A DNA stretch of 64,000 bases from Paraclostridium tenue (GCF_039521565.1 NZ_BAAACP010000014.1:13160-77159), one strand, 5' to 3'. Positions 26,029 to 35,179 are shown, counted from the stretch's first letter. Program-made: numbers and translations. Notes: generated from the sequence alone by a model not told the origin.

Positions 26029-27480
26029 ATGGGAAAAATAACTATAGTAGGTCTTGGACCTGGAGAATATTCTTTAATAAGTAAAGGTGCTTTAGATGCT
26101 TTAAAAAATAATTCTAGAATATTCTTAAGAACAGAAAAACATCCTATAATGGATAATTTAAAAGATGAAATAAAATATACGTCATTAGATTATTTTTATA
26201 ATGAAGATGAAGATTTTGATAATGTCTATAATAAAATATCTAATTTTATTATAGAAGAAGCTAATAAAGGAGATCTTGTATATGTAGTTCCTGGTCATCC
26301 TAGGGTCGCAGAAAAGACTGTAAGTATTATCAGTAGTATTGCTAATACAAAAGGTATAGAGATAGAGACAATAGCTTCTATGAGCTTTGTAGATGCCATG
26401 TTTAACTACTTAGAAGTTGATCCATCAGAAGGATTTAAATTAGTCGATGCATTTGAAATTGAAAATAGCTATATAGATACGAATACTAGCATGATAATAA
26501 CTCAAATTTATGATAGATTCATAGCTTCAAATGTAAAATTATCACTTATGGAGTATTATGATGATGAGCAAGAAGTATGTATAGTAAAAGCAGCAGGTGT
26601 TAAAAATCTAGAAAGTAAGAAATATGTTAAGTTATATGAATTAGATAGAAATGAAAATGACTTTGACTATCTTACTAGTTTATATATACCAAAGTCTGAT
26701 AAGATTACGTACAATAAAGTAAAAGATTTAGAAGATATAGTGGAAAGATTAAGAGGGAAAGATGGATGCGAATGGGATCAAAAGCAGACTCATAAATCTC
26801 TTAAAGCTCATATAATTGAAGAAGCTTATGAATTAGCACAAGCTATAGACAATGATGATATTGACGAGATGATAGAAGAATTAGGAGATATATTACTTCA
26901 TGTAGTATTCCATTCTCAAATAGGCAAAGAAGAAGGATATTTTGATTTAAAAGAAGTAATAAAAACAGTTTGTGAAAAATTAGTATTTAGACATCCACAT
27001 GTATTTAAAAATGAAACTGTAGATATGAATACATATGACAAAAAATGGGAAGATTTAAAAAAAGAAGAAAAAGGTGAAACTACAGTAACAGAAGGTTTAA
27101 GAAGAATTCCACCTAGTTTACCAGCTTTAACAAAAGCTAAAAAAGTGCAATATAAGGCGTCTTTAGTAGGGTTTGACTGGGATAATATAGAAGATGTATT
27201 TAAAAAAATTGTAGAAGAATATAAAGAATTACTTGACGAACACAAACAAGGAAATATAAAATACATAAAGGAAGAACTAGGAGACTTACTATTCTCGATA
27301 GTCAACCTTGCTAGATTTTTAGATATAAATCCAGAAGAAGCATTGAATCTAACTACTGAAAAATTCATAAATAGATTTGAGTTTATAGAAAATAGTGCTA
27401 TAAGTTTAAATAAGAATTTAGAAGATATGACATTAGAAGAAATGGATGATTTGTGGAATAAATCCAAAAATAAGCAGTAA
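26029..27480 (+). CDS. mazG: MazG-family nucleotide pyrophosphohydrolase with N-terminal methylase domain (YabN type)
   Basis: The 483-residue fusion has an N-terminal tetrapyrrole-methylase-like domain (GKITIVGLGPGE at the start, VYVVPGHPRVAEKTV near residue 85) and C-terminal MazG repeats that hydrolyse NTPs to NMP and pyrophosphate. The MazG metal site is visible in EEAYELAQAIDNDDIDEMIEE and the paired EELGD motifs of both repeats (about 265-300 and 400-440). The fusion is typical of Firmicute YabN. The function of the methylase-like half is unknown. The ATG follows AAGAAGGAGC. Confidence 0.93.
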   Translation: MGKITIVGLGPGEYSLISKGALDALKNNSRIFLRTEKHPIMDNLKDEIKYTSLDYFYNEDEDFDNVYNKISNFIIEEANKGDLVYVVPGHPRVAEKTVSIISSIANTKGIEIETIASMSFVDAMFNYLEVDPSEGFKLVDAFEIENSYIDTNTSMIITQIYDRFIASNVKLSLMEYYDDEQEVCIVKAAGVKNLESKKYVKLYELDRNENDFDYLTSLYIPKSDKITYNKVKDLEDIVERLRGKDGCEWDQKQTHKSLKAHIIEEAYELAQAIDNDDIDEMIEELGDILLHVVFHSQIGKEEGYFDLKEVIKTVCEKLVFRHPHVFKNETVDMNTYDKKWEDLKKEEKGETTVTEGLRRIPPSLPALTKAKKVQYKASLVGFDWDNIEDVFKKIVEEYKELLDEHKQGNIKYIKEELGDLLFSIVNLARFLDINPEEALNLTTEKFINRFEFIENSAISLNKNLEDMTLEEMDDLWNKSKNKQ

Positions 27481-27504
27481 ATAAAAGGTATTTCGTTAAA
27501 AATC

Positions 27505-27538
27505 TAGAATTTTATTTAATATCTAGTATAAAATTCTA
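27505..27538. repeat. inverted repeat in the hup promoter region
   Basis: TAGAATTTTAT (27505-27515) and ATAAAATTCTA (27528-27538) form a perfect 11-base inverted repeat that overlaps a -10-like TATAAT at 27537-27542. It could be an operator or a leader hairpin. No T-tract follows, so it is not a standard terminator. Confidence 0.4.
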
Positions 27539-27566
27539 TAATATAAACTTTTAGGAGGTAAGAACC

Positions 27567-27845
27567 GTGAACAAGGCTGAATTAGTAGCAAAAATGGCAG
27601 AAAAAAGTGAATTAACAAAGAAGGAAGCGGAAGCAGCATTAAATGCTTTCATGAAGTCTGTAGAAGAAGCATTAGTAGAAGGTGAAAAAGTTCAATTAGT
27701 AGGATTTGGAACTTTCGAAACTAGAGAAAGAGCAGCAAGACAAGGAAGAAACCCAAGAAACCCAGAAGAAGTTATAGATATACCAGCTTCTAAAGCACCA
27801 GTTTTCAAAGCTGGAAAGGGATTAAAAGATATAATAAATGGATAA
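27567..27845 (+). CDS. hup: HU family DNA-binding protein
   Basis: Nucleoid protein of 92 residues that bends DNA as a dimer. The N-terminal helices (MNKAELVAKMAEKSELTKKE), the FGTFETRERAAR motif and the beta-arm RNPRNPEEVIDIPA with its DNA-intercalating Pro are all typical. The GTG start follows AGGAGGTAAGAACC. The codons used are those of a highly expressed gene. It heads the hup-rqcP-yabP-yabQ-divIC order also seen in Bacillus and other clostridia. Confidence 0.97.
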   Translation: MNKAELVAKMAEKSELTKKEAEAALNAFMKSVEEALVEGEKVQLVGFGTFETRERAARQGRNPRNPEEVIDIPASKAPVFKAGKGLKDIING

Positions 27846-27858
27846 TTTTATTTATATT

Positions 27859-27886
27859 TAAAAGTGTGGATATTCCACACTTTTTG
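27859..27886 (+). terminator. terminator after hup
   Basis: AAAAGTGTGGA pairs with TCCACACTTTT around a 2-4 base loop, followed by TGTG. It lies before the rqcP start and probably lets only part of the transcripts continue. Confidence 0.8.
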
Positions 27887-27907
27887 TGTATAAGGAGGAT
27901 TAAAAAT

Positions 27908-28150
27908 ATGAGATTAGATAAATTCTTAAAAGTTTCAAGAATCATAAAAAGAAGAACAGTTGCTAAAGAAGCTTGTGATAAGGGGATTGTAACTATAAAC
28001 GGAAAAATAGCAAAATCATCATCAGAAGTAAATGTAGGAGATTTACTTGAAATTCAATTTGGTGAGAAATTAATGAAATTTAAGATAAGAGAAATAAAAG
28101 AACATGTATTAAAAAATGATGCAAAAGAAATGTTCGAGATAATAGAATAA
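27908..28150 (+). CDS. rqcP: RNA-binding S4 domain protein RqcP
   Basis: 80 residues, nearly all an S4 domain (MRLDKFLKVSRIIKRRTVAK...GIVTINGKIAKSS). RqcP (formerly YabO, Hsp15-like) stabilises peptidyl-tRNA on obstructed 50S subunits and drives alanine tailing with RqcH in ribosome quality control. The frame extends upstream, but the ATG at 27908 follows AAGGAGGATTAAAAAT and starts the domain. It precedes yabP, as in Bacillus. Confidence 0.92.
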   Translation: MRLDKFLKVSRIIKRRTVAKEACDKGIVTINGKIAKSSSEVNVGDLLEIQFGEKLMKFKIREIKEHVLKNDAKEMFEIIE

Positions 28151-28213
28151 ATTCATAATATCCCTCGTATATTTATATTAGGTTATTATAAACATTGAAT
28201 ATGGAGGGATATT

Positions 28214-28468
28214 ATGGAACACAGTATAGAGTTAAAGAATAGGTCAAGTTTAACTATTTCTGGAGTAGAGCATATATACTCATTTGATGATAAAAAGGTA
28301 GCAATACGAACTACTTGTGGAGAGATGGTTGTGGATGGAGAAAATTTAGATATGAGTAAGCTTAGTATAGACGAGAAAGTTATTACTATAACAGGTACAA
28401 TAGATGGTTTATGTTATAGTAAATCCAAAGACCCTCAAGAAAGCTTCTTTAAGAAATTATTTAAATAA
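28214..28468 (+). CDS. yabP: sporulation protein YabP
   Basis: 84-residue YabP/YqfC family protein made in the mother cell and needed for normal sporulation. Recognised by ELKNRSSLTISGVEHIYSFDD and the GEMVVDGENL and ITGTIDGLCYS motifs. No membrane helix is present. The ATG follows GGAGGGATATT. Its stop overlaps the yabQ start by one base, so the two are translationally coupled. Confidence 0.93.
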   Translation: MEHSIELKNRSSLTISGVEHIYSFDDKKVAIRTTCGEMVVDGENLDMSKLSIDEKVITITGTIDGLCYSKSKDPQESFFKKLFK

Positions 28469-28962
28469 TGATACCATTCACACAAGATTTAGGTGCTTTT
28501 TTTGCTACAATATACGGTGGCATATTTATAGGAGTATTATTTGATCTATACAGAGCTTGTAAGAAAAATTTTAATGCAATTAAAATTTTCTCTCTATTCT
28601 ACGATATATTATTTTGGATAATTGTTACAGGGCTTGTTTTTATAACTGTAAATGTTATAGAATCCTTTGATTTAAGATATTATCATTTTATTGCCTTATT
28701 TATAGGATTTTTTATTTACTATAATACATTAAGTAAAATTGTTTTAAAGGTTTTAAACAAGTTGATAGGCTTTGTTATAAATACTATAAAACAAATTTTG
28801 GTATACATATGCAAGATTTCGGTGAATTTGTATTACGTTATAATCTACTCAATACATTTTTTATTTGATACTATATTTTATATACCTAATTTAGTAATGA
28901 ATATTTTAAAGTTTATACAAGTTAAATCAGGTAAGTTAAAAAAGGTTAAAAGTAAATCGTAG
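28468..28962 (+). CDS. yabQ: spore cortex biosynthesis protein YabQ
   Basis: 164-residue membrane protein with an N-terminal hydrophobic half (about three to four helices; YGGIFIGVLFDLYRACK is the family motif) and a second hydrophobic stretch followed by a basic tail. Bacillus YabQ is needed for cortex formation. The start overlaps the yabP stop (TAATG). Confidence 0.9.
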   Translation: MIPFTQDLGAFFATIYGGIFIGVLFDLYRACKKNFNAIKIFSLFYDILFWIIVTGLVFITVNVIESFDLRYYHFIALFIGFFIYYNTLSKIVLKVLNKLIGFVINTIKQILVYICKISVNLYYVIIYSIHFLFDTIFYIPNLVMNILKFIQVKSGKLKKVKSKS

Positions 28963-28975
28963 GGGGGGGGAGATT

Positions 28976-29275
28976 ATGAACAAAAGAAAAAAATTTATAG
29001 GGCAATATATTGTAGTTGGTATGTTTTTATGTTTAGTTGGGATATCACTTATAGGAGGAGTTGCAACTCAAATTATTAAGTCAGCTAAATATAAAAACGA
29101 TATAATTTGTTTAAAGGATGAAATAAAGAATACAGAGAAAGAAATAAAGAGTTTAAAAGAAGCTAAAAAGAAAATAGATAATGATAAATACATAGAAGAG
29201 ATTGCTAGGAAAAAGTTGAAAATGGTTAAACCAAATGAAATAATATATTTAGACATAAATAGAGGAAGTAATTAA
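28976..29275 (+). CDS. divIC: septum formation initiator DivIC/FtsB-like
   Basis: 99-residue bitopic membrane protein: a short basic N-terminus, one helix at about residues 11-31, then an extracytoplasmic Lys/Glu-rich coiled coil (about 35-75) and the conserved end IARKKLKMVKPNEIIYLDI. DivIC pairs with FtsL in the divisome. The ATG follows a run of nine G ending GGGAGATT. The position after yabQ is as in Bacillus. Confidence 0.88.
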   Translation: MNKRKKFIGQYIVVGMFLCLVGISLIGGVATQIIKSAKYKNDIICLKDEIKNTEKEIKSLKEAKKKIDNDKYIEEIARKKLKMVKPNEIIYLDINRGSN

Positions 29276-29328
29276 GATACTTCCTTTATTTATATCTAAA
29301 TTTAAAGCTTTAATAGGAGGACAAGTTA

Positions 29329-30249
29329 ATGAAAATAGGCGCTATAGATATAGGAACGAATTCTATGAGGTTATTAATAGCTGATTATATAGATGGAAGG
29401 TTACTTAATAGAGAAAAATTTATAAATACAACTAGAATAGGTCAGGGAGTAGATAGTAAAGGTTATATAACGGAAGATGCTATAAAAAGAAATATAAAGG
29501 CATTAAAAGATTTTTCAGAACTAGCATATAAAAAAGGGTGTGAGCATTTATATTGCATAGGAACATCTGCACTAAGAGATAGCAATAATAAGTTAGAATT
29601 TATAAATTTAGCTAAAAATGAAGTGGGCATAGATGTTGAAATAATAAGTGGGCAAGAAGAATCTAATTTAGGCTTTATGGGAGTTTTACAAGGATTAGAA
29701 GAGAGTGAAGAAGTATTAGTAATAGATATAGGTGGAGGATCTACAGAGTTTATTTTAGGAGGAAATAATGGTATAGAATTTTCAAAGAGTGAAAATGTTG
29801 GGGCATTGAGAATGACAGAAAAATTTTTAAAAGAAGATCCTATATGTAACGAAGAGTTTGAAATTATGAAAAAATTTATATCCAGTACTATAAGCGATAC
29901 TTTAAACATACTAAAGAATAAAGAAATAAAGTCTATTGTTGGAATTGGAGGAACAATTACATCTGTTTCTGCAATGAATCAAGAACTAGAGACTTACTCT
30001 ATGGAAAAAATTCATGGAAGTCAAATAAATCAAAAAGAATTAGATATTATTTTACAAAATTTAAAAAACATGACACTAAGTGATAAAAAAACATTAAAAG
30101 GTCTTCAACCTAAAAGAGCAGATATTATAACAGCTGGTGTAACAATATTAAATATAATAATGAAAAAATTAGAAAAACAAAATATTATAGTAAGTGAATA
30201 CGATAATTTGGAAGGATTATTATGTCATAAAGCAAAAAAAATGTCTTAA
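29329..30249 (+). CDS. ppx: exopolyphosphatase / guanosine pentaphosphatase family protein
   Basis: 306-residue ASKHA-fold protein of the Ppx/GppA family, acting on polyphosphate and/or pppGpp. N-terminal phosphate motif GAIDIGTNSMRLLI, the second motif VIDIGGGSTEF (about 139-149) and VGIGGTITS (about 205-213) are intact. It is the short, single-module form without the HD domain found in enteric enzymes. The ATG follows AGGAGGACAAGTT. Which substrate is preferred cannot be told. Confidence 0.92.
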   Translation: MKIGAIDIGTNSMRLLIADYIDGRLLNREKFINTTRIGQGVDSKGYITEDAIKRNIKALKDFSELAYKKGCEHLYCIGTSALRDSNNKLEFINLAKNEVGIDVEIISGQEESNLGFMGVLQGLEESEEVLVIDIGGGSTEFILGGNNGIEFSKSENVGALRMTEKFLKEDPICNEEFEIMKKFISSTISDTLNILKNKEIKSIVGIGGTITSVSAMNQELETYSMEKIHGSQINQKELDIILQNLKNMTLSDKKTLKGLQPKRADIITAGVTILNIIMKKLEKQNIIVSEYDNLEGLLCHKAKKMS

Positions 30250-30274
30250 TATTATCATGGACTAGCTACTGATT

Positions 30275-30283
30275 ATGACAAAA
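30275..30283 (+). promoter_or_regulatory. possible Spo0A box upstream of spoIIE
   Basis: TATGACAAA matches 7 of 9 positions of the 0A-box TTCGACAAA, 58 bases before the spoIIE ATG. Bacillus spoIIE is activated by Spo0A, so the position is plausible, but a 7/9 match is common in AT-rich DNA. Confidence 0.25.
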
Positions 30284-30340
30284 AAGATATCTCTCCTTTG
30301 TTACAATTTCAATATGAAAATAACAAGGGGAGGTTTTTTT

Positions 30341-32707
30341 ATGGAAAGAAGTGTGGTATTTAGCAATAGAAAAATTGATTTAAAAAATAATATGAAAATT
30401 AACTTATCAGATTCTAATACAATAATTTTATGTTTAATTGGATTTTTACTTAGTAGAGCTATGGTAGTAGATAATATAGCACCTTTAGGTGTTGCATTTT
30501 TCTTATGTGTGTCAAAGCTAGATAAATATAGACTACCAGTTTTTATATCTACTTTAGCTGGTATACTACTTTCATTCAATCAAACATCTAATATTATAAA
30601 ATATTCAATGTGTGTAATTATTATGCATTTTTTATCAAATAATATAAAAAACATAAAATCTATAAATAAAATTTCTATAATAGGTATGCTTATAATAATG
30701 CCGTTATCTATTGGACAAGCCGTAATATTTGGAAATTATATATATAATTTAAGTATATCATTAGTTGAATGTATATTAATGTTTGTTAGCATATACATTT
30801 TTTCTTATGGGGTTTCAATTATAAATAAAAGGGCTTCTAGAAAAGTCGCCTCTAGCGAAGAAATTGTTGCTTTAACTATAATTATAACTTTTAGCATAAT
30901 GGGTATAGGGGATGTATCTATAATAGGAATATCCATTAGAAATATTTTATCAACTATGACAATATTAATATTATCTATAACAGGTGGAGCTGCATTAGGA
31001 GCTTCTAGTGGAGTAATAATAGGGTTAGTATATTTTATAAATAATATAACATCTAGTATGTATATGGGTATTTATTCATTTGCAGGTTTAATTTCAGGAG
31101 GATTTAATAAAGTTAATAAATATTTAAGTATAGCAGGATATATAGTAGGATGGAGTTTGATATATATTTATACATCTGGAGCGGGTTCAAATATAATGGA
31201 GATTAGAGATATATTCATAGCAAGTATATTAGTTATGCTTATACCAGAAGAATTTTTTAAAAAAATAGAGAAGTTTTTTAAGGGTAATGGTGGATTAAGT
31301 GATGGCATAGAGGATTATTTATCTAGAAGTAGAGAAATAACTAACAATAGATTAAGAGGAATGTATAAAACATATTCAGATTTAGCTAACACATTTGATA
31401 GGATAAGGGAGAAAGAAAAAATATTAGATCAAAAAGATATAGCACATATTATAGATATGGTGTATAGCGATGAATGCAAAAATTGTGGGATGAAAAGAAG
31501 GTGTTGGGAAACTAGGTTTAATTATACATATACAATGATGAATAGAATATTAGAATGTCTAGAGGAAAGTGGAGAAATTCAACTTGATAATATACCTAGT
31601 GATTTTAAAAAAGATTGTATAAAGCCAGAGAGTATTGTAAAAACTTCTAATTGTTATTATAAAATGTTTGCTTTAGATTATAGTTGGCAACAGAAGTTTG
31701 CAGAAAATAGAAAGCTAGTAGCAAAACAAATAAGATATATGTCTAAGTCAATTGAATGCATGGCTATGGAGTTGGATAGAGATATAAGATTTGATATGGA
31801 AATGGAAAAAAATATACTAGTTGAACTTGATAGGAATAATATAAGTGTAAAAAAATTAAATTATATATCTAAAGATGTTAATGATTTTGAAATTTTAATA
31901 GAAAAAGAAACATGTAGAGATGGTAGTTTATGTGAAAGAAAAATAGCTGGAGTTGTATCGGGTGTAGTAGGACAGGACATGGATGTTAACAAAGTAGGTT
32001 GCACATGTTTAGGAGATAGTTGCAAAATAAAATTATCTAAAAGACAAGAATATAAAGTTGTAACAGAAGTTTCTAATATGTCAAAAGATGGATATATTAT
32101 ATCTGGAGATAATTATACATATATGGAAATATCAGAAGGAAAATACATGATGGCAATAAGTGATGGAATGGGAAAAGGTAAAAAAGCTTATGAGGAATCA
32201 TCAATAACTATAGATATATTAGAAAAAATGATGGATTCAAAAATAGATGAAGAGATAGTGATTGATACTATAAATAACATATTAATGCTTAAATCTTCTG
32301 ATGAAATGTTTTCTACTTTGGATTTAGGTATTGTAGATTTAAATAAAGGTATATTAAATACTATAAAAATGGGAGCATGTTCAACTTATATAAAAAGAAG
32401 TAATGGAGATATAGATTTAATATCAACAGCATCATTACCTGTGGGTATTTTATCTGATGTTAACATAGAAAGAGATACTAGAAAGATAAAAGATGGGGAT
32501 TATATAATTATGGTTTCAGATGGAATTATAGATGCAGGAAAAAATAAAAACTTAGGTGATAATTGGCTTATATATTTCCTTAAAAATCTGGACACATCTA
32601 ATCCGAAAGATATATCAAATGAAATTTTAAATAGAGCGTTGGATATACAAAATAATAATATATATGATGATATGACAGTATTAGTTTCTAAGGTTTATAA
32701 ACATTAA
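30341..32707 (+). CDS. spoIIE: stage II sporulation protein E (PP2C phosphatase)
   Basis: 788-residue membrane phosphatase that dephosphorylates SpoIIAA and so activates sigma-F in the forespore. It also acts at the polar septum. About ten membrane helices occupy residues 30-310, a linker with Cys-rich motif (CKNCGMKRRCW) follows, and the PP2C domain covers about 575-788 with ISDGMGKGKKAYEES and MVSDGIIDAG giving metal-binding Asp residues. The frame extends to 30275, but the ATG at 30341 has AAGGGGAGG in front. No overlapping gene follows. A non-coding stretch lies downstream. Confidence 0.96.
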   Translation: MERSVVFSNRKIDLKNNMKINLSDSNTIILCLIGFLLSRAMVVDNIAPLGVAFFLCVSKLDKYRLPVFISTLAGILLSFNQTSNIIKYSMCVIIMHFLSNNIKNIKSINKISIIGMLIIMPLSIGQAVIFGNYIYNLSISLVECILMFVSIYIFSYGVSIINKRASRKVASSEEIVALTIIITFSIMGIGDVSIIGISIRNILSTMTILILSITGGAALGASSGVIIGLVYFINNITSSMYMGIYSFAGLISGGFNKVNKYLSIAGYIVGWSLIYIYTSGAGSNIMEIRDIFIASILVMLIPEEFFKKIEKFFKGNGGLSDGIEDYLSRSREITNNRLRGMYKTYSDLANTFDRIREKEKILDQKDIAHIIDMVYSDECKNCGMKRRCWETRFNYTYTMMNRILECLEESGEIQLDNIPSDFKKDCIKPESIVKTSNCYYKMFALDYSWQQKFAENRKLVAKQIRYMSKSIECMAMELDRDIRFDMEMEKNILVELDRNNISVKKLNYISKDVNDFEILIEKETCRDGSLCERKIAGVVSGVVGQDMDVNKVGCTCLGDSCKIKLSKRQEYKVVTEVSNMSKDGYIISGDNYTYMEISEGKYMMAISDGMGKGKKAYEESSITIDILEKMMDSKIDEEIVIDTINNILMLKSSDEMFSTLDLGIVDLNKGILNTIKMGACSTYIKRSNGDIDLISTASLPVGILSDVNIERDTRKIKDGDYIIMVSDGIIDAGKNKNLGDNWLIYFLKNLDTSNPKDISNEILNRALDIQNNNIYDDMTVLVSKVYKH

Positions 32708-33100
32708 AGTAATAAATCCACAACTTATACACAAAATGTGGACTATATGTGAATAAGTTGTGGATATAAAATTATGAAAAATATGAAAAAAATCGTTGAA
32801 ATTACAATATTCGACAATATTGTATAAAATTGATTTATATATAATATATAAAGTTTAAGATTATAAGTTTATAATAGCTAAAAAATATTAACAGTTTAAC
32901 ATAAAAAAAAGAAAAAAATGTTTATAACTTAGTATAAAATGTTGATAACTTATATAAAAAACATATAAATGAGATTGATTATGCTGTATAAATATTGAAA
33001 AATGCAAGTTTTATGCAATGAAATAGATGTTAATATGTTGATAACTGTGTTGATAACTTAAAAAATACTTATTTTGGTAAAGTTGAATAATATATATACA
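32708..33100. other. non-coding stretch with DnaA-box-like cluster
   Basis: No gene is seen. Two perfect TTATNCACA-type boxes face each other: TTATACACA at 32725-32733 and its reverse form TGTGAATAA at 32748-32756. Further one- or two-mismatch boxes are at 32759-32767 (TGTGGATAT), 32919-32927, 32940-32948, 33036-33044 and 33048-33056 (three copies of TGTTGATAA). A perfect 13-base inverted repeat, ATCCACAACTTAT, spans 32716-32765 with a 24-base loop. The rest is very AT-rich. DnaA binding is inferred from motif density and from this block being origin-proximal in relatives. The 13-base repeat could also act as a spoIIE 3' hairpin. Confidence 0.55.
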
Positions 33101-33146
33101 AAAAGCCATCCTAATACTAATAAACTTAGTGAAAGGATGGCTTTTT
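33101..33146 (+). promoter_or_regulatory. terminator-like hairpin covering the RBS of the M3 peptidase gene
   Basis: AAAAGCCATCC (33101-33111) pairs with GGATGGCTTTT (33135-33145), and the T-tract ends at the base before the ATG at 33147. The only ribosome-binding-like site, AAAGGA at 33132-33137, is at the edge of and partly inside the right arm. The structure could end transcripts entering from upstream, hide the start, or both. Confidence 0.65.
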
Positions 33147-35048
33147 ATGGGGAAAAATATTTATAAAATCATAACAATTGTAATTGTTGTTATATTATTT
33201 TCGACTATTGCTCTGAAAAAAGAGATTGATAAAAGTATAAAAATAGTTAATGAAAAGATAACTGAAACAATGAATGATACTATTGAAGAAGAAAAACCTA
33301 AAGAAGAAGTTAAGAAAAAAACTAAGTATACATCTTGGAATTTAGGAGATTTATATAAAAGTAATTCTGAATGGGAAAAAAGTTTAAAAAGCTTTAGCAA
33401 AGGGACTAGAGAACTTAAAAATTATTTGGGGAAAGTCACTAAATCGTCTAAACATTTATTGTACGCATTAAATATAAAAGAGAATTTAGATTCAGAAATT
33501 GAAAAATTATATTCGTACATATCTTTAAATAAAGATATTAATAAAAGATCATATGAATTTAATAGTATGGAGAAAAAACTAGATGAAATATATAAAGGAT
33601 ATAGCTCTATTTGCTCTGATTTAGAATTAGAAATATTAAAGCTTTCAGATAAGGAATTTAAGGATATTACAAAAAATAAAAAAATATCGGGTAAGTACAA
33701 AATATATTTAAGTGATATAAGGAGAAATAAAAAACACTACCTTAAGGCTAATGAAGAGGAATTATTAAATGGGGTAAGTGATATTTCAACATTGCCTAAA
33801 GATGTATATGAACTTTTTGTAAATATGGATAAAAAATCATCATTAAATCCATCACAATATTCTTTGGCACTAGAAAGTGAAGATAGAGAAACGAGAAAAA
33901 AAGCTTTTGAAAGTGAATCTTTATTATACAATGACAATATAAATATGTTATCAGGGTTATTTATAGGTCAGGTCAAAAAAAATATATTTTATTCAAATGC
34001 TAGAGGATATAAAAGCTCAAGAGAGATGTATATGTCAGGTGATAATATAGATACTAAAGTTTATGATGAATTAATAAGTACAGTTAATAAAAACTTAAAA
34101 ACATTGCATAAATACGTTAGTTTAAGGAAAAAAGTTTTAAATTTAGATAAGGTGTGCTCATATGATATGTATACACCGATAGTAAATCCTGTAGATGAAA
34201 ATATTTCATATGACAAGGCTCAAGGCATGATATATTCTGCTTTAAACCCATTAGGGAAAGAGTATGGAGATGTGATTTATAAAGCTTTTAATGAAAGATG
34301 GATAGATGTTTATTCAAATGATAATAAAGTTAGTGGAGCATATTGTTTATCATTATATGATACTCATCCATATATACTGACTAATTATAGTGGGAATTTG
34401 GATTCGGTATCTACTTTAGCACATGAGTTAGGACATGCGGTTTATGGATACATGAGTGCTAAAAATCAGAATTACTTAAACTCAAAACCTAGTATATTTA
34501 CACATGAAGTTGCATCTATAACAAATGAGTCGTTACTTTATGAGATGTTAATAAAAAATTCTCAAAATGATAAAGAAAAAGCTTATTATATAACTCAATA
34601 TTTAGATTTAATAAAAAATACATTATTTGTACAAACTATGTATGCAGAATTTGAGAATCAAATACATTCTAAATTAGAAAAAAAAGAAACTGTGAATGTT
34701 TTAGTATTAAATGATATATGGGGTGATTTATTAAAAAAATACTATGGAGAAGATTTTAATGTAGATCAATTGTCAAAGGTAGGTTGGTCAAAGATACCAC
34801 ATTTCTATAATAGTTTTTATGTATATAAGTACGCTACGGGTTGTAGTGCAGCTATAGCATTTTCACAAGATATATTAAGTAATGGAGCTGATAATTACTT
34901 AGATTTTCTTAAAAAAGGAGGGTCAAATTACCCTATAGAGTTACTAAAAGAAAGTGGTATAAATTTATATAGTAAGAAGCCGATAGAAAAAACGACAGAT
35001 AAATTTAATAAGCTAGTTATGGAATTAGAAAGATTATTAGAAAATTAA
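33147..35048 (+). CDS. membrane-anchored M3 family oligoendopeptidase (PepF-like)
   Basis: 633-residue zinc metallopeptidase. The active site HELGH (His426, Glu427, His430) and the downstream Glu in THEVASITNE are intact, and the surrounding pattern matches oligoendopeptidase F. Unlike usual cytoplasmic PepF, it begins with one hydrophobic helix (about residues 5-23, KIITIVIVVILFSTIAL) and a charged linker rich in Lys/Glu, so the catalytic domain is predicted outside the membrane. The ATG at 33147 is used here. A GTG at 33129 has no site. Translation is likely affected by the hairpin over the start. Confidence 0.88.
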   Translation: MGKNIYKIITIVIVVILFSTIALKKEIDKSIKIVNEKITETMNDTIEEEKPKEEVKKKTKYTSWNLGDLYKSNSEWEKSLKSFSKGTRELKNYLGKVTKSSKHLLYALNIKENLDSEIEKLYSYISLNKDINKRSYEFNSMEKKLDEIYKGYSSICSDLELEILKLSDKEFKDITKNKKISGKYKIYLSDIRRNKKHYLKANEEELLNGVSDISTLPKDVYELFVNMDKKSSLNPSQYSLALESEDRETRKKAFESESLLYNDNINMLSGLFIGQVKKNIFYSNARGYKSSREMYMSGDNIDTKVYDELISTVNKNLKTLHKYVSLRKKVLNLDKVCSYDMYTPIVNPVDENISYDKAQGMIYSALNPLGKEYGDVIYKAFNERWIDVYSNDNKVSGAYCLSLYDTHPYILTNYSGNLDSVSTLAHELGHAVYGYMSAKNQNYLNSKPSIFTHEVASITNESLLYEMLIKNSQNDKEKAYYITQYLDLIKNTLFVQTMYAEFENQIHSKLEKKETVNVLVLNDIWGDLLKKYYGEDFNVDQLSKVGWSKIPHFYNSFYVYKYATGCSAAIAFSQDILSNGADNYLDFLKKGGSNYPIELLKESGINLYSKKPIEKTTDKFNKLVMELERLLEN

Positions 35049-35089
35049 CAATAGAAGGAATTTATAAATAGTGGTAGAATATATTAAGG

Positions 35090-35114
35090 GCCCTTACAGA
35101 GAAGGGCTTTTAAT
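35090..35114 (+). terminator. terminator after the M3 peptidase
   Basis: GCCCTT pairs with AAGGGC around ACAGAG, followed by TTTTAAT. The stem is short. Confidence 0.6.
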
Positions 35115-35179
35115 ATTGAAATCTGCTGTGTAATATACGAATAAAAATATATAATGTAAATTATTAATGAGGTGATAGC

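Noticed and set aside
26916..27467. 183-codon - strand open frame opposite mazG
   Set aside because: It is a Ser/Phe-rich shadow of the + strand MazG coding sequence with no ribosome binding site.
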